Assembly (NCBI GenBank): GCA_945863605.1
Contig: CAMAZP010000011.1
Coordinates: 22,857 to 86,856, forward strand
Direction: 5' to 3'
Length of the DNA stretch: 64,000 nt
From: Chitinophaga pinensis
GTDB taxonomy: Bacteria > Bacteroidota > Bacteroidia > Flavobacteriales_D > Crocinitomicaceae
In this document: one piece after another, positions 43,928-51,653 of the stretch
How positions within the stretch are numbered: the first letter of the stretch is position 1
Layout: every line of letters starts with the position of its first letter
The notes under the pieces: model-generated
What the model was told of the DNA's origin: nothing
Databases searched by the model: none
Seen by the model: only the letters and a program-made list of their open reading frames with translations
Translations under genes and position numbers: made by a program

Positions 43928-44527
43928 TTAATCCTTAAAAACACTCAAAATATCAACTTGCAAATCAGGAAAAAGTACAGAACTTACTTCCGTTGCGCCA
44001 TCATTGACATTAAAAACACCAACTGATTCGAATTTCTCCTCCACTTTTGTGAAAATTTCCATACTTTTCGAGTCAGGATTGACAATCCAATATTCTTGCA
44101 CACCGTTTTCTTCGTACAGATTAAACTTTTCGTTGTAATCCTTTTTCATCGTGCTGTCGGACGTAATTTCAACCACTAAATCTGGGGCGTCGATTGCTCC
44201 GCGATCATCCAATTTGCTTAAGTCACAAAAAACAGAAATGTCGGGTTGTACCACTGTGTTTACTTCGCTATCACTTCCTTTATTTTTCTTAAGTCGCACA
44301 TCGAAGGGCGCTTCATAAATTTTACAGCCACATTTTTTGAAATATGTTGCCAATAATAAAGTCATATTCAACGATACCTCTTGATATTTTCTTTTTGGAG
44401 CAGGACTCATTTTGTAAATCCATCCTTTGATTAGTTCAAGACGATCATCGAATGTCCATGTTAAATAATCGGCATAAGTATATTGTTTCTTTAGATCCAA
44501 TTGCGAAAAGTCGGTTATTTGTGACAT
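43928..44527 (-). CDS. Uma2-family PD-(D/E)XK protein
   Basis: 199 residues of the Uma2 (DUF820) family, a PD-(D/E)XK nuclease fold. Visible are the N-terminal YLTWTFDDRLELIKGWIYKMSPAP, the core QPDISVFCD and DAPDLVVEITSDST (acidic catalytic residues), and YEENGVQEYWIVNPDSKSMEIF. The family is very numerous in cyanobacteria and some Bacteroidota and is named a putative endonuclease; a target has not been established for most members. It is bracketed on both sides by related palindromic repeats and has its own promoter at 44545-44575, which overlaps the right repeat. Confidence 0.88.
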   Translation of the reverse strand: MSQITDFSQLDLKKQYTYADYLTWTFDDRLELIKGWIYKMSPAPKRKYQEVSLNMTLLLATYFKKCGCKIYEAPFDVRLKKNKGSDSEVNTVVQPDISVFCDLSKLDDRGAIDAPDLVVEITSDSTMKKDYNEKFNLYEENGVQEYWIVNPDSKSMEIFTKVEEKFESVGVFNVNDGATEVSSVLFPDLQVDILSVFKD

Positions 44528-44544
44528 AATGAATGATTTTTCTG

Positions 44545-44575
44545 CAAAGTTAGAGATAATGTGCTAATTATTCAA
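44545..44575 (-). promoter_or_regulatory. promoter of the Uma2 gene
   Basis: On the minus strand TTG (44575-44573) and TAACTTTG (44552-44545), 20 bp apart. The -33 side lies inside the palindromic repeat 44558-44625. Confidence 0.65.
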
Positions 44576-44625
44576 TTTGCTAATTTTTTAATTAGTTAAT
44601 TGGCGAATTAGCAAATTAGCACATT
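44558..44625. repeat. long AT-rich palindrome between rsmA and the Uma2 gene
   Basis: AATGTGCTAATT (44558-44569) pairs with AATTAGCACATT (44614-44625), and AATTTGCTAATT (44574-44585) is the complement of AATTAGCAAATT (44606-44617). The units are iterated versions of ATTAGCAAATTAGCAC. It begins directly at the rsmA stop codon (44628-44626) and could also end that transcript. Confidence 0.85.
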
Positions 44626-45444
44626 CTAATTAGGAGCAAACCCCGCAACAATATTCGTCAATTCAATAAAATCATCAACTGATAACTGTTCTGGTCGCTC
44701 AGTCATGAATTTTTCAGGAAGTTTGTTTGAATGTAATAATTGCTTGATGGAATTGGTTAAGGTTTTTCGACGTTGATTGAAGGCCATTTTTACCACTTGA
44801 AAAAACAATTTTTCGTCGCATCCTAAACTGTCGCGTTCGTTTCTTGTGCAACGAATCACACCCGATTTTACTTTTGGTGGCGGGATAAAAACGTGTTCAT
44901 CAACGGTGAAGCAATAATGTATATCGTAGAAAGCTTGAAGAAAAACACTCAAAATTCCATATTCTTTTGAACCCGGTTTTTCAGCCAAGCGCACCGCCAC
45001 TTCTTTTTGAAACATTCCCATAATTTCTGGGATTTGGTTTCGATATTCCAAACATTTAAAAAGAATCTGTGAAGAAATATTGTAAGGGAAATTACCAACC
45101 ACACAAAACGGTTCACTTCCCATAATTGGTTCCATTTTGATTCTTAAAAAATCACCGCAAAGAATATTTTCAGCGTGTTCAGGATATTTTACCTTCAAAT
45201 AATCGATGGATTCTTGATCGACATCTAGGAATTTCAAATTCAAACCTTCCTTTGCAATTAAGTATTCAGAAAGTGCTCCCATTCCCGGACCTATTTCCAG
45301 TACGTTCATACATCCACGGTGATTCGTAAGTTGATCAGCGATTTTCTGACAAGTAGATTTATCTTTTAAAAAATGCTGACCGAGGTGTTTTTTGGGACGA
45401 ACAAAGTCGCTTTTGGTGTTATTCGTTTTATTTGAATTCTTCAA
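44626..45444 (-). CDS. rsmA: 16S rRNA dimethyladenosine transferase
   Basis: KsgA family; dimethylates the two adjacent adenosines in the 3' hairpin of 16S rRNA during 30S assembly. 272 residues, expected length. Motifs: KKHLGQHFLKD at the N-terminus, SAM motif I VLEIGPGMGALSEYL, motif IV NFPYNISSQILFK, and the C-terminal FNQRRKTLTNSI. It overlaps the upstream DUF4286 gene by 17 bp. The stop codon abuts the palindromic repeat. Confidence 0.96.
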   Translation of the reverse strand: MKNSNKTNNTKSDFVRPKKHLGQHFLKDKSTCQKIADQLTNHRGCMNVLEIGPGMGALSEYLIAKEGLNLKFLDVDQESIDYLKVKYPEHAENILCGDFLRIKMEPIMGSEPFCVVGNFPYNISSQILFKCLEYRNQIPEIMGMFQKEVAVRLAEKPGSKEYGILSVFLQAFYDIHYCFTVDEHVFIPPPKVKSGVIRCTRNERDSLGCDEKLFFQVVKMAFNQRRKTLTNSIKQLLHSNKLPEKFMTERPEQLSVDDFIELTNIVAGFAPN

Positions 45445-45739
45445 TGACGTTCAATAAAGTTCTGAAAGCTGCGAAACGACCATCGTAACGCTGTGAGTGA
45501 TCTTTTTGTAAGCGTGGAGCATGTTTACTGTTGTATTCATCCATTAATTCTTGGGAAGGACAAACGTACATAACTGAATAAGAAATTCCGTTTTCATCTT
45601 CAACCAAAATTTTTGAAATTCTACTTTCAGAAAAACATTGTGTAGCCATCACATCAGGAATATGTACTTTTCGCATCCAATCCAACCAATCTTCTGCCAC
45701 TGTTGGTTCAATGCTTACCGTTACACTATATAAAATCAT
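45428..45739 (-). CDS. DUF4286-family small protein
   Basis: 103 residues matching the DUF4286 family of Bacteroidota: starts YSVTVSIEPTVAEDWLDWMRKVHIPDVMATQCF and contains KHAPRLQKDHSQRYDGRFAAFRTLL. The ferredoxin-like alpha/beta pattern fits a dimeric alpha-beta barrel. Function unknown. Its overlap with rsmA suggests cotranslation; whether it is linked to ribosome assembly is not known. Promoter 4 nt upstream. Confidence 0.88.
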   Translation of the reverse strand: MILYSVTVSIEPTVAEDWLDWMRKVHIPDVMATQCFSESRISKILVEDENGISYSVMYVCPSQELMDEYNSKHAPRLQKDHSQRYDGRFAAFRTLLNVIEEFK

Positions 45740-45743
45740 ACGA

Positions 45744-45774
45744 CAAATTTAGTTTTTTTCTTCAGCCTGACCAA
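45744..45774 (-). promoter_or_regulatory. promoter of DUF4286-rsmA
   Basis: On the minus strand TTG (45774-45772) and TAAATTTG (45751-45744), 20 bp apart. The -7 box ends 4 nt before the ATG (45739). Confidence 0.7.
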
Positions 45775-45850
45775 GATAGAAAGTGAATAGAAATAAATGA
45801 TTTAATACAATTTCAAAACTCTTTTCATTTTTATCCGTTTGAGCAGATAG

Positions 45851-46630
45851 ATGAAAAAAAACGGAGTCATAGTTGGATGTGGTTGGTTAGGTCAGCCTTT
45901 GGGAGTTGAATTAGCTAAACTTGGATTTACTGTTTTTGGAGGAACTAGAAATGTTGAGAAAATAACTATTTTATCTCAAAAAGGAATCAATGGATTTTTG
46001 ATTGATTTTAGCGAACAAGAAATCTCGTTAGACCTTAGCTCCGAACAAATCAAAAATACGTCTTTAGTTATTTTTTCAATTCCACCAAGTGGATTTACGG
46101 ATTATGGAGAAACTCTTTTAACGATTGCAAAATTGTTCCCACCAGAAGCACATTTAGTTTTTTCTAGTTCAACAGGAGTTTACAAAGAGGTGAATGAAAT
46201 CGTTGATGAAAGTTCAGCGTTAGACGAAAATCATTCTGTGGCGAAAGCAGAAATTTTACTACTAAACAACTATAAAGAACGCTTGACCATTCTTCGATTG
46301 GCAGGTTTAATTGGTGAAAATCGTCATCCTGTGAAATACTTCTTGAATAAACAAGACATTCCAAATGGTTTAGCGCCAATTAATTTGATTCAGTTAACAG
46401 ATGTCATTCAAGCATTTTTGATTGTCATTCAATATAAAAAAATCAATTCGATTTATAATATTTGTTCACCACAACATCCAACCAGAATGGATTATTACGG
46501 TGAAGTTTCACAGCTAAAATTTGGAGTAAAACTTTCTTTTATACCTGAAGGTAGTGGAAAAACCGTTGATGGCTCAAAAATTGTTAATCAAACAAGTTTT
46601 CGATACAATACTTCAATTTTTGAGGTTTAG
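45851..46630 (+). CDS. NAD(P)-binding epimerase/dehydratase-like protein (YeeZ type)
   Basis: 259 residues, Rossmann fold. The N-terminal VGCGWLGQPLGVELAKLGFTVFGGTRN carries the GxGxxG dinucleotide motif in the GCGWLG form seen in the YeeZ-type extended SDR group, followed by LVFSSSTGVYKEV (Ser of the catalytic region) and LRLAGLIGENRHPVKYFL. The Tyr-x-x-x-Lys of classical SDRs is not evident. Substrate unknown; probably cytosolic oxidoreductase or a binding protein. Confidence 0.8.
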   Translation: MKKNGVIVGCGWLGQPLGVELAKLGFTVFGGTRNVEKITILSQKGINGFLIDFSEQEISLDLSSEQIKNTSLVIFSIPPSGFTDYGETLLTIAKLFPPEAHLVFSSSTGVYKEVNEIVDESSALDENHSVAKAEILLLNNYKERLTILRLAGLIGENRHPVKYFLNKQDIPNGLAPINLIQLTDVIQAFLIVIQYKKINSIYNICSPQHPTRMDYYGEVSQLKFGVKLSFIPEGSGKTVDGSKIVNQTSFRYNTSIFEV

Positions 46631-46658
46631 TGAAAATCGCATAAAACAACATTTGAAC

Positions 46659-46666
46659 TATCTTTG
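46659..46666 (+). promoter_or_regulatory. -7 box of the PKD-repeat gene
   Basis: TATCTTTG fits TAnnTTTG and ends 12 nt before the ATG at 46679. It covers an in-frame TTG at 46664, which is therefore unlikely to be the start. Confidence 0.6.
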
Positions 46667-46678
46667 CGTCTATTACCT

Positions 46679-49354
46679 ATGATTAAATATTTATATATCT
46701 TTTTATTGTTTTTGTTTAGTTTTCAATCGAAGGCTTCTCATATTATTGGGGGAGATATATACTATGATTATTTGGGTAATAATCAGTATCGATTCTTTAT
46801 AACACTATACAGAGATTGCAATTCTACAGGTGCTGATTATGACAATCCCCTAGCCCTTGCTATTTATCGCGCTAATGGACAGTTATTTCAAAATATAGAT
46901 GTTCCGTTTCCTGGAAGCGTTGTTTTGCCAGTTCAATTTAATAATCCATGTGCTTCGCCTCCCGGAAATATGTGTGTACAACGTGCAATTTATACGACTG
47001 TCGTAACTTTACCGCCAACTCCAGGGGGGTATGATGTTTCTTACCAAAGATGTTGCCGAGGACCAAATGTCACCAATCTTGTAAATCCAGATGATACAGG
47101 ATTAACGCTTACTACGCACGTTCCAGGTTCTGAAACAGGATTCACAAACAATGGTAGTCCTCGATTTACAAATTATCCTCCTATACTACTTTGTAATAAT
47201 GATCAATTGGTTTTTAATCATGTGGCGACAGACCCTGATGGCGACCAATTGGTTTATTCATTAGTTACTCCTTATTCTGGTGCAAGTTCAACAACACCTT
47301 TACCTCCTCAAACTCCAGCTCCACCTTATTTTCCTGTACAATGGTCGGGTCCTTTTAATGCAACACAACCTTTAGGTCCAAATTCTTCAACTGTTATAAA
47401 TTCTTCAACAGGTGTTTTGACAGTTAATCCAAATATGATTGGACTTTTTGTAGTTGGAATCCGAGTTCAGGAATTTAGGAATGGAGTTCTTGTAGGGGAG
47501 ACTGTTCGTGATTTTTTATTTAGAGTTTTTGACTGTAACATAGTGATGCAAGCAATTTTACCAACACAAGAACAGCTACCAACTTTTGTATCTTATTGCC
47601 AAGGATTAACCGTAGATTTTGTAAATAATTCTTATGGAGGTTCAAATTATAGTTGGGATTTTGGTGTTCCAAGCCAAACAACAGATGTTAGTTCTGTTTT
47701 TGCACCTTCTTTCACCTATCCATCACCTGGAACTTACACCGCACGACTTATTGTAAATGAAGGCTGGGCTTGTACGGACACAGCTTATATGACTGTTACA
47801 GTAAACAATCCATTTTCGATTTCGTGGACTACACAAGATTCGTTGTGTATTTTAGGAAATTCATTCGATTTTATCGCTCAAACAAGTAATCCTGCCGCCA
47901 ATTTTTCGTGGGTTTTAGACGCAGATGCTTCTGTTCAAACTTCTACCAATCTTACGGTTCCCGATGTCACTTTTTCAACAGCAGGTTTTCACGTTATCAC
48001 TTTAAATGGCGATGATGGTGATTGTATAACTAGCTATTCGGACTCAATATATATATTTGATTTGCCAATCAGTGCAATTGGAGTTCCTCCTAGTGTTCAA
48101 TGTTTAGGTTACACCGTTGCGTTTGAAAATAATTCGATTAACGCATACAATTACGCTTGGGATTTTGGAGTTCAAGAATCAGGACAAGATGTTAGTACCG
48201 ACTTTGAACCAACTTATACCTATACAAACCCAGGAAATTACACTATCAAATTAATTGCAAGTTCTTCCGTTGGATGTAGTGACACTTCAAATGTACAAAT
48301 ACAAATTTACGAACCTTTAGTTATATCTTTCGTTCATAGCGATTCTCTTTGTATTTCAGATGGAGGTTATGATTTTGATGCAACAGTTTCTGGCCCTTCA
48401 ACTTCAGTTTATTCATGGGATTTTGGTTCAAACGCAAATCCTTCAACTTCAAATCAATTGGAGGTTTTAGGGGTTCAGTACCTTACATCAGGACTTCATT
48501 CGGTTACCTTAACTGGAGTTTTTGATGTTTGTACTTTGTCAGTTACCTCAAATGTTTTTGTGTATGGAGTTCCACAAATTGATTTTCTTTTTGTGAATAC
48601 ACTTCAATGTGCACCATCTAATGCGCAATTTGTAAACCTCAGCCAAACAGATGCTCCGGCAAGTTATTTCTGGGATTTTGGTGATGGTTATACTTCAACT
48701 GAGTTCAATCCAAATCACAGTTATACAAGTGTTGGAAATTACAGTGTTAGCTTATCAATGACAACATTAGCGGGTTGTGTGGATACTTTGTTTTTAATGA
48801 AGCAAGATTTAGTTACAGTTCACCCAAAACCAACTGCTGGGTTTATAGTAACTCCAAACGAAGTGGATATATGTAATTCAACCGTTGAATTTATTGACCA
48901 TTCGATGGGAGCGAATTCGTATTTCTACTTTTTTGACCGCAATCAATTTAGCTCAACGAATCCGAACTTTTTTCACAATTATACCACAGCTGGGTCAGAT
49001 TATCCAATGCAAGTGGTGGAGAATCAATTCGGCTGTCGAGATAGCACGCGTAGAACTGTGTTTGTGGAACCTTTTGTTTTTTATATTCCAAACACTTTTG
49101 TTCCAGACGATAATGTGGTTAATGATATTTTTAAGCTAGTTTCTTCATTTGAAATTGAAGCCCTTGAATTAACGATTTATGACAAATGGGGAGAACGCAT
49201 TTTCTTTTCTGAAGACTTAAATTATGGTTGGGATGGAACGTATCGCGGAAAACCTTGTCAAGACGACACGTACATTTACACCTTCAAATATAAAGGCTGT
49301 GATTCGCCGTATGAGTGGAAATTGGTGGAAGGTTTTGTGAATTTATTGCGGTAG
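46679..49354 (+). CDS. PKD-repeat protein with T9SS type B sorting domain
   Basis: 891 residues. Signal peptide about 1-19 (ends FQSKA). The N-terminal 270 residues (SHIIGGDIYYDYLGNNQYRFF ... CCRGPNVTNLVNP) are a domain often found at the start of such Bacteroidota surface proteins. Then come about four PKD-like beta-sandwich domains at roughly 310-385, 470-545, 555-635 and 640-715; the last shows the classic YFWDFGDGYTSTEFNPNHSYTSVGNYSVSL. The C-terminus (VFYIPNTFVPDDNVVNDIFKL ... LTIYDKWGERIF ... WDGTYRGKPCQDDTYIYTFKY) is a type B sorting domain as in gliding-motility-associated proteins. Predicted large surface or secreted adhesin-type protein; no enzyme domain seen. Confidence 0.92.
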   Translation: MIKYLYIFLLFLFSFQSKASHIIGGDIYYDYLGNNQYRFFITLYRDCNSTGADYDNPLALAIYRANGQLFQNIDVPFPGSVVLPVQFNNPCASPPGNMCVQRAIYTTVVTLPPTPGGYDVSYQRCCRGPNVTNLVNPDDTGLTLTTHVPGSETGFTNNGSPRFTNYPPILLCNNDQLVFNHVATDPDGDQLVYSLVTPYSGASSTTPLPPQTPAPPYFPVQWSGPFNATQPLGPNSSTVINSSTGVLTVNPNMIGLFVVGIRVQEFRNGVLVGETVRDFLFRVFDCNIVMQAILPTQEQLPTFVSYCQGLTVDFVNNSYGGSNYSWDFGVPSQTTDVSSVFAPSFTYPSPGTYTARLIVNEGWACTDTAYMTVTVNNPFSISWTTQDSLCILGNSFDFIAQTSNPAANFSWVLDADASVQTSTNLTVPDVTFSTAGFHVITLNGDDGDCITSYSDSIYIFDLPISAIGVPPSVQCLGYTVAFENNSINAYNYAWDFGVQESGQDVSTDFEPTYTYTNPGNYTIKLIASSSVGCSDTSNVQIQIYEPLVISFVHSDSLCISDGGYDFDATVSGPSTSVYSWDFGSNANPSTSNQLEVLGVQYLTSGLHSVTLTGVFDVCTLSVTSNVFVYGVPQIDFLFVNTLQCAPSNAQFVNLSQTDAPASYFWDFGDGYTSTEFNPNHSYTSVGNYSVSLSMTTLAGCVDTLFLMKQDLVTVHPKPTAGFIVTPNEVDICNSTVEFIDHSMGANSYFYFFDRNQFSSTNPNFFHNYTTAGSDYPMQVVENQFGCRDSTRRTVFVEPFVFYIPNTFVPDDNVVNDIFKLVSSFEIEALELTIYDKWGERIFFSEDLNYGWDGTYRGKPCQDDTYIYTFKYKGCDSPYEWKLVEGFVNLLR

Positions 49355-49400
49355 TTTTTATTCAATAATATATTTTGATAAACGCTGTTTTTCAAAAAAA

Positions 49401-49892
49401 TCAATTCACTTTTGGTCCAATGTATTCTAGACAGGGTCTTAAACCAACTTGGCATTTAGATTTAAAAATAAATTCAGATAGATTTGACCAGCTTTTATCA
49501 AAAACAATTTGAAAGTCAGGTTCTTTTTTCCATTTTTCGAGGCAAGTGATACCATTAAAAAGATATAAATCTGAATTTATTAAATTGTGTTTTTTTATTA
49601 ATTCTTCGGTGCTTAGGAATTTATCTTCTTGAAAAATAGAATAATTTCCAGGTGCTAAATCTCCAATCCAAATTCCATTTTCGTCAAGGTTTAACCATTT
49701 ATAAATTGTAGTTTCCCCTTCTTTTACTATTGCAACTTTTAATTTTGAACAAGGCTCTTTTCTTCCTGCAGCCATTTCTGGTGTTGGTTTTGCACCTCCA
49801 CAGTAAGGATAGAAAGTGCTCATTGAAATAGTTGCTTTTTGAACCGAACAAGAAGCTAGTAAAATAGCAAGTGCAAATAAGGTAGTTTTCAT
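49401..49892 (-). CDS. small lipoprotein, unknown function
   Basis: 163 residues. The N-terminus KTTLFALAILLASCSVQ has a clear lipobox (LASC), so it should be lipidated at Cys and held in the inner or outer membrane. The mature part contains CGGAKPTPEMAAGRKEPCSKLKVAI and further cysteines (CLEKW, CQVGLRPCLEY), suggesting disulfides. I recognise no family. A TATTTTTG box lies at 49925-49918 on the minus strand, 25 nt before the ATG. Confidence 0.75.
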   Translation of the reverse strand: MKTTLFALAILLASCSVQKATISMSTFYPYCGGAKPTPEMAAGRKEPCSKLKVAIVKEGETTIYKWLNLDENGIWIGDLAPGNYSIFQEDKFLSTEELIKKHNLINSDLYLFNGITCLEKWKKEPDFQIVFDKSWSNLSEFIFKSKCQVGLRPCLEYIGPKVN

Positions 49893-49927
49893 GGTTTTAT
49901 CTTAAAATTAGGACAATCAAAAATAGT

Positions 49928-51085
49928 TTATTTTATTAACTCTAACGCGTTTTGTCTTGCTAAGGCGTCTGCAGCAACGAAATCTTCATAAACTGGATTT
50001 AATTTATTCATTGAACAATTTACAACAGATTCGTTTAATTGTGCGATTTCTAAAAAGCTAATTTTCTCCTCTAAAAAAGCTGCAACTGCAATTTCGTTTG
50101 CTGCATTCAAAGAACATGCCGCAGTTCCTTGCATATCCATAACTTTATAAGCAAGGTCAAGATTTTTGAAAATTGTTCTATCAGGTGCCTCAAAGGTTAA
50201 ATTCGGATAATTCATGAAATTAAAACGTGGAAAATCTGTTTTGAATCGGTTTGGATAAGTCAACGCAAACTGAATGGGTAGTTTCATATCTGGCAGACCC
50301 ATTTGTGCTTTCATACTTCCATCTTCAAATTGAACCAAGGAATGAACAATCGATTGCGGATGAACGATGACGTCAATTTGTTCGGGTTTTAAATAAAAAA
50401 GCCATTTCGCTTCAATCACTTCTAAACCTTTATTCATCAATGTCGCGGAGTCAATTGTGATTTTTGCACCCATCGACCAATTGGGATGTTTTAAAGCCTG
50501 AGCTAAAGTCACTTGTTGTAATTGTTCTTGTGAAAACCCTCGGAAAGGGCCACCAGAAGCGGTAAGATATATTTTTTCAATCGGATTGTGAAATTCTCCC
50601 ACTAAGCATTGAAAAATTGCTGAATGTTCTGAATCTACAGGGTAAATATTCACTCCTTTTTCACGGGCTAGTTTCGTAATGTATTCACCAGCAACAACTA
50701 ATGTTTCTTTGTTAGCTAGCGCTATGGTTTTTCCGGCTTCGATTGCATGAATTGTAGGTTTCAAACCCGCATAACCTACTAGGGCAGTTAAAACGGTGTG
50801 AACCACTGACGATTCAACCACTTGGCATAAAGCGTCTTCTCCACAATATACATGAATATCGTCCTCCCAAAGTGCTTCTTTCACTTTTTTGTAAGAAGAT
50901 ACATCTCCAATAACTACTGTATTTGGTTTGTGTTTTTTAGCTTGTTGAATGAGTAGCTCTGCGTTTTTTCCAGCTGTAATTACTTGTAAATCAAAATATG
51001 CTGGATAGGCTTCAATTACTTCTAAAGCTTGAGTTCCAATCGAACCTGTGGATCCCAGTATAGCAATTCCTTTTTTTGTTGACAT
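49928..51085 (-). CDS. dxr: 1-deoxy-D-xylulose 5-phosphate reductoisomerase
   Basis: Second enzyme of the MEP isoprenoid pathway, making MEP from DXP with NADPH. 385 residues, usual length. NADPH motif GSTGSIGTQALEVI at the N-terminus, the metal/substrate region YPVDSEHSAIFQCL and LTASGGPFRGFS, and the conserved HPNWSMGAKITIDSATLMNKGLEVIEA are all present. It has its own promoter and is separated from yqeY by a terminator. Confidence 0.97.
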   Translation of the reverse strand: MSTKKGIAILGSTGSIGTQALEVIEAYPAYFDLQVITAGKNAELLIQQAKKHKPNTVVIGDVSSYKKVKEALWEDDIHVYCGEDALCQVVESSVVHTVLTALVGYAGLKPTIHAIEAGKTIALANKETLVVAGEYITKLAREKGVNIYPVDSEHSAIFQCLVGEFHNPIEKIYLTASGGPFRGFSQEQLQQVTLAQALKHPNWSMGAKITIDSATLMNKGLEVIEAKWLFYLKPEQIDVIVHPQSIVHSLVQFEDGSMKAQMGLPDMKLPIQFALTYPNRFKTDFPRFNFMNYPNLTFEAPDRTIFKNLDLAYKVMDMQGTAACSLNAANEIAVAAFLEEKISFLEIAQLNESVVNCSMNKLNPVYEDFVAADALARQNALELIK

Positions 51086-51090
51086 AATAA

Positions 51091-51098
51091 CAAAAATA
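51091..51098 (-). promoter_or_regulatory. -7 box of dxr
   Basis: TATTTTTG on the minus strand (51098-51091), 5 nt before the ATG at 51085. No clear -33 box. Confidence 0.5.
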
Positions 51099-51145
51099 AC
51101 GATTTGAAAAGGAATAAGTTTGATTTGAAAATAGAGAATGTTGTT

Positions 51146-51174
51146 AAAAAAAAACGCATCCTCTCGAATGCGTT
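51146..51174 (-). terminator. terminator of the dcw-yqeY operon
   Basis: AACGCAT (51153-51159) and ATGCGTT (51168-51174) form a 7-bp stem; on the minus strand it is followed by a run of T (complement of the A run 51146-51154). It ends the long minus-strand operon. Confidence 0.82.
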
Positions 51175-51203
51175 AATTTTGTTAGTTTGTTTGTTGTTTC
51201 TTT

Positions 51204-51653
51204 TTATTTCGATAACTCTTCTTTTACAAGTGCAGCGATTAATTTTCCGTCGGCTTTACCTGCTAGTTTTCCAGAAAGAACACCCATCACTTTACCCATT
51301 TCTTGAGGTCCGCTTGCGCCAGATTGAGCTATTGCAGCGATTACTTCTGCTCTAACTTCGTCTTCTGAAAGCATTTTAGGTAAGTATTCTTCAATAACTT
51401 TCGCTTGAAATAACTCGTCAGCAGCAAGGTCTTCTCTGTTTTGAGCAATGTACAATTCGTATGTTTCCATACGTTGTTTGTGGAGCTTCATACAGATTTT
51501 CATAGCTGCCTCTTCCGAAACTTCGCCATTGCCACCAGAAGTTGCCTCTAATAACAATTTAGATTTAATATCGCGCAATGCCGCAAGACGTTCTTTGTCT
51601 TTCGCCAACATTGCTGTTTTTATTGCTGAATTAATTGTTTCGGTGAAGCTCAT
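51204..51653 (-). CDS. yqeY: GatB/YqeY domain protein
   Basis: 149 residues of the YqeY family, a helical domain shared with the C-terminus of the GatB amidotransferase subunit. The pattern FTETINSAIKTAMLAKDKERLAALRDIKSKLL, ... EEYLPKMLSEDEVRAEV and PQEMGKVMGVLSGKLAGKADGKLIAALVKEEL is diagnostic. Function not firmly known; a role with tRNA has been proposed. Its ATG overlaps the ftsZ stop by one base (TAATG), so it is the last gene of the dcw operon here. Confidence 0.9.
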   Translation of the reverse strand: MSFTETINSAIKTAMLAKDKERLAALRDIKSKLLLEATSGGNGEVSEEAAMKICMKLHKQRMETYELYIAQNREDLAADELFQAKVIEEYLPKMLSEDEVRAEVIAAIAQSGASGPQEMGKVMGVLSGKLAGKADGKLIAALVKEELSK

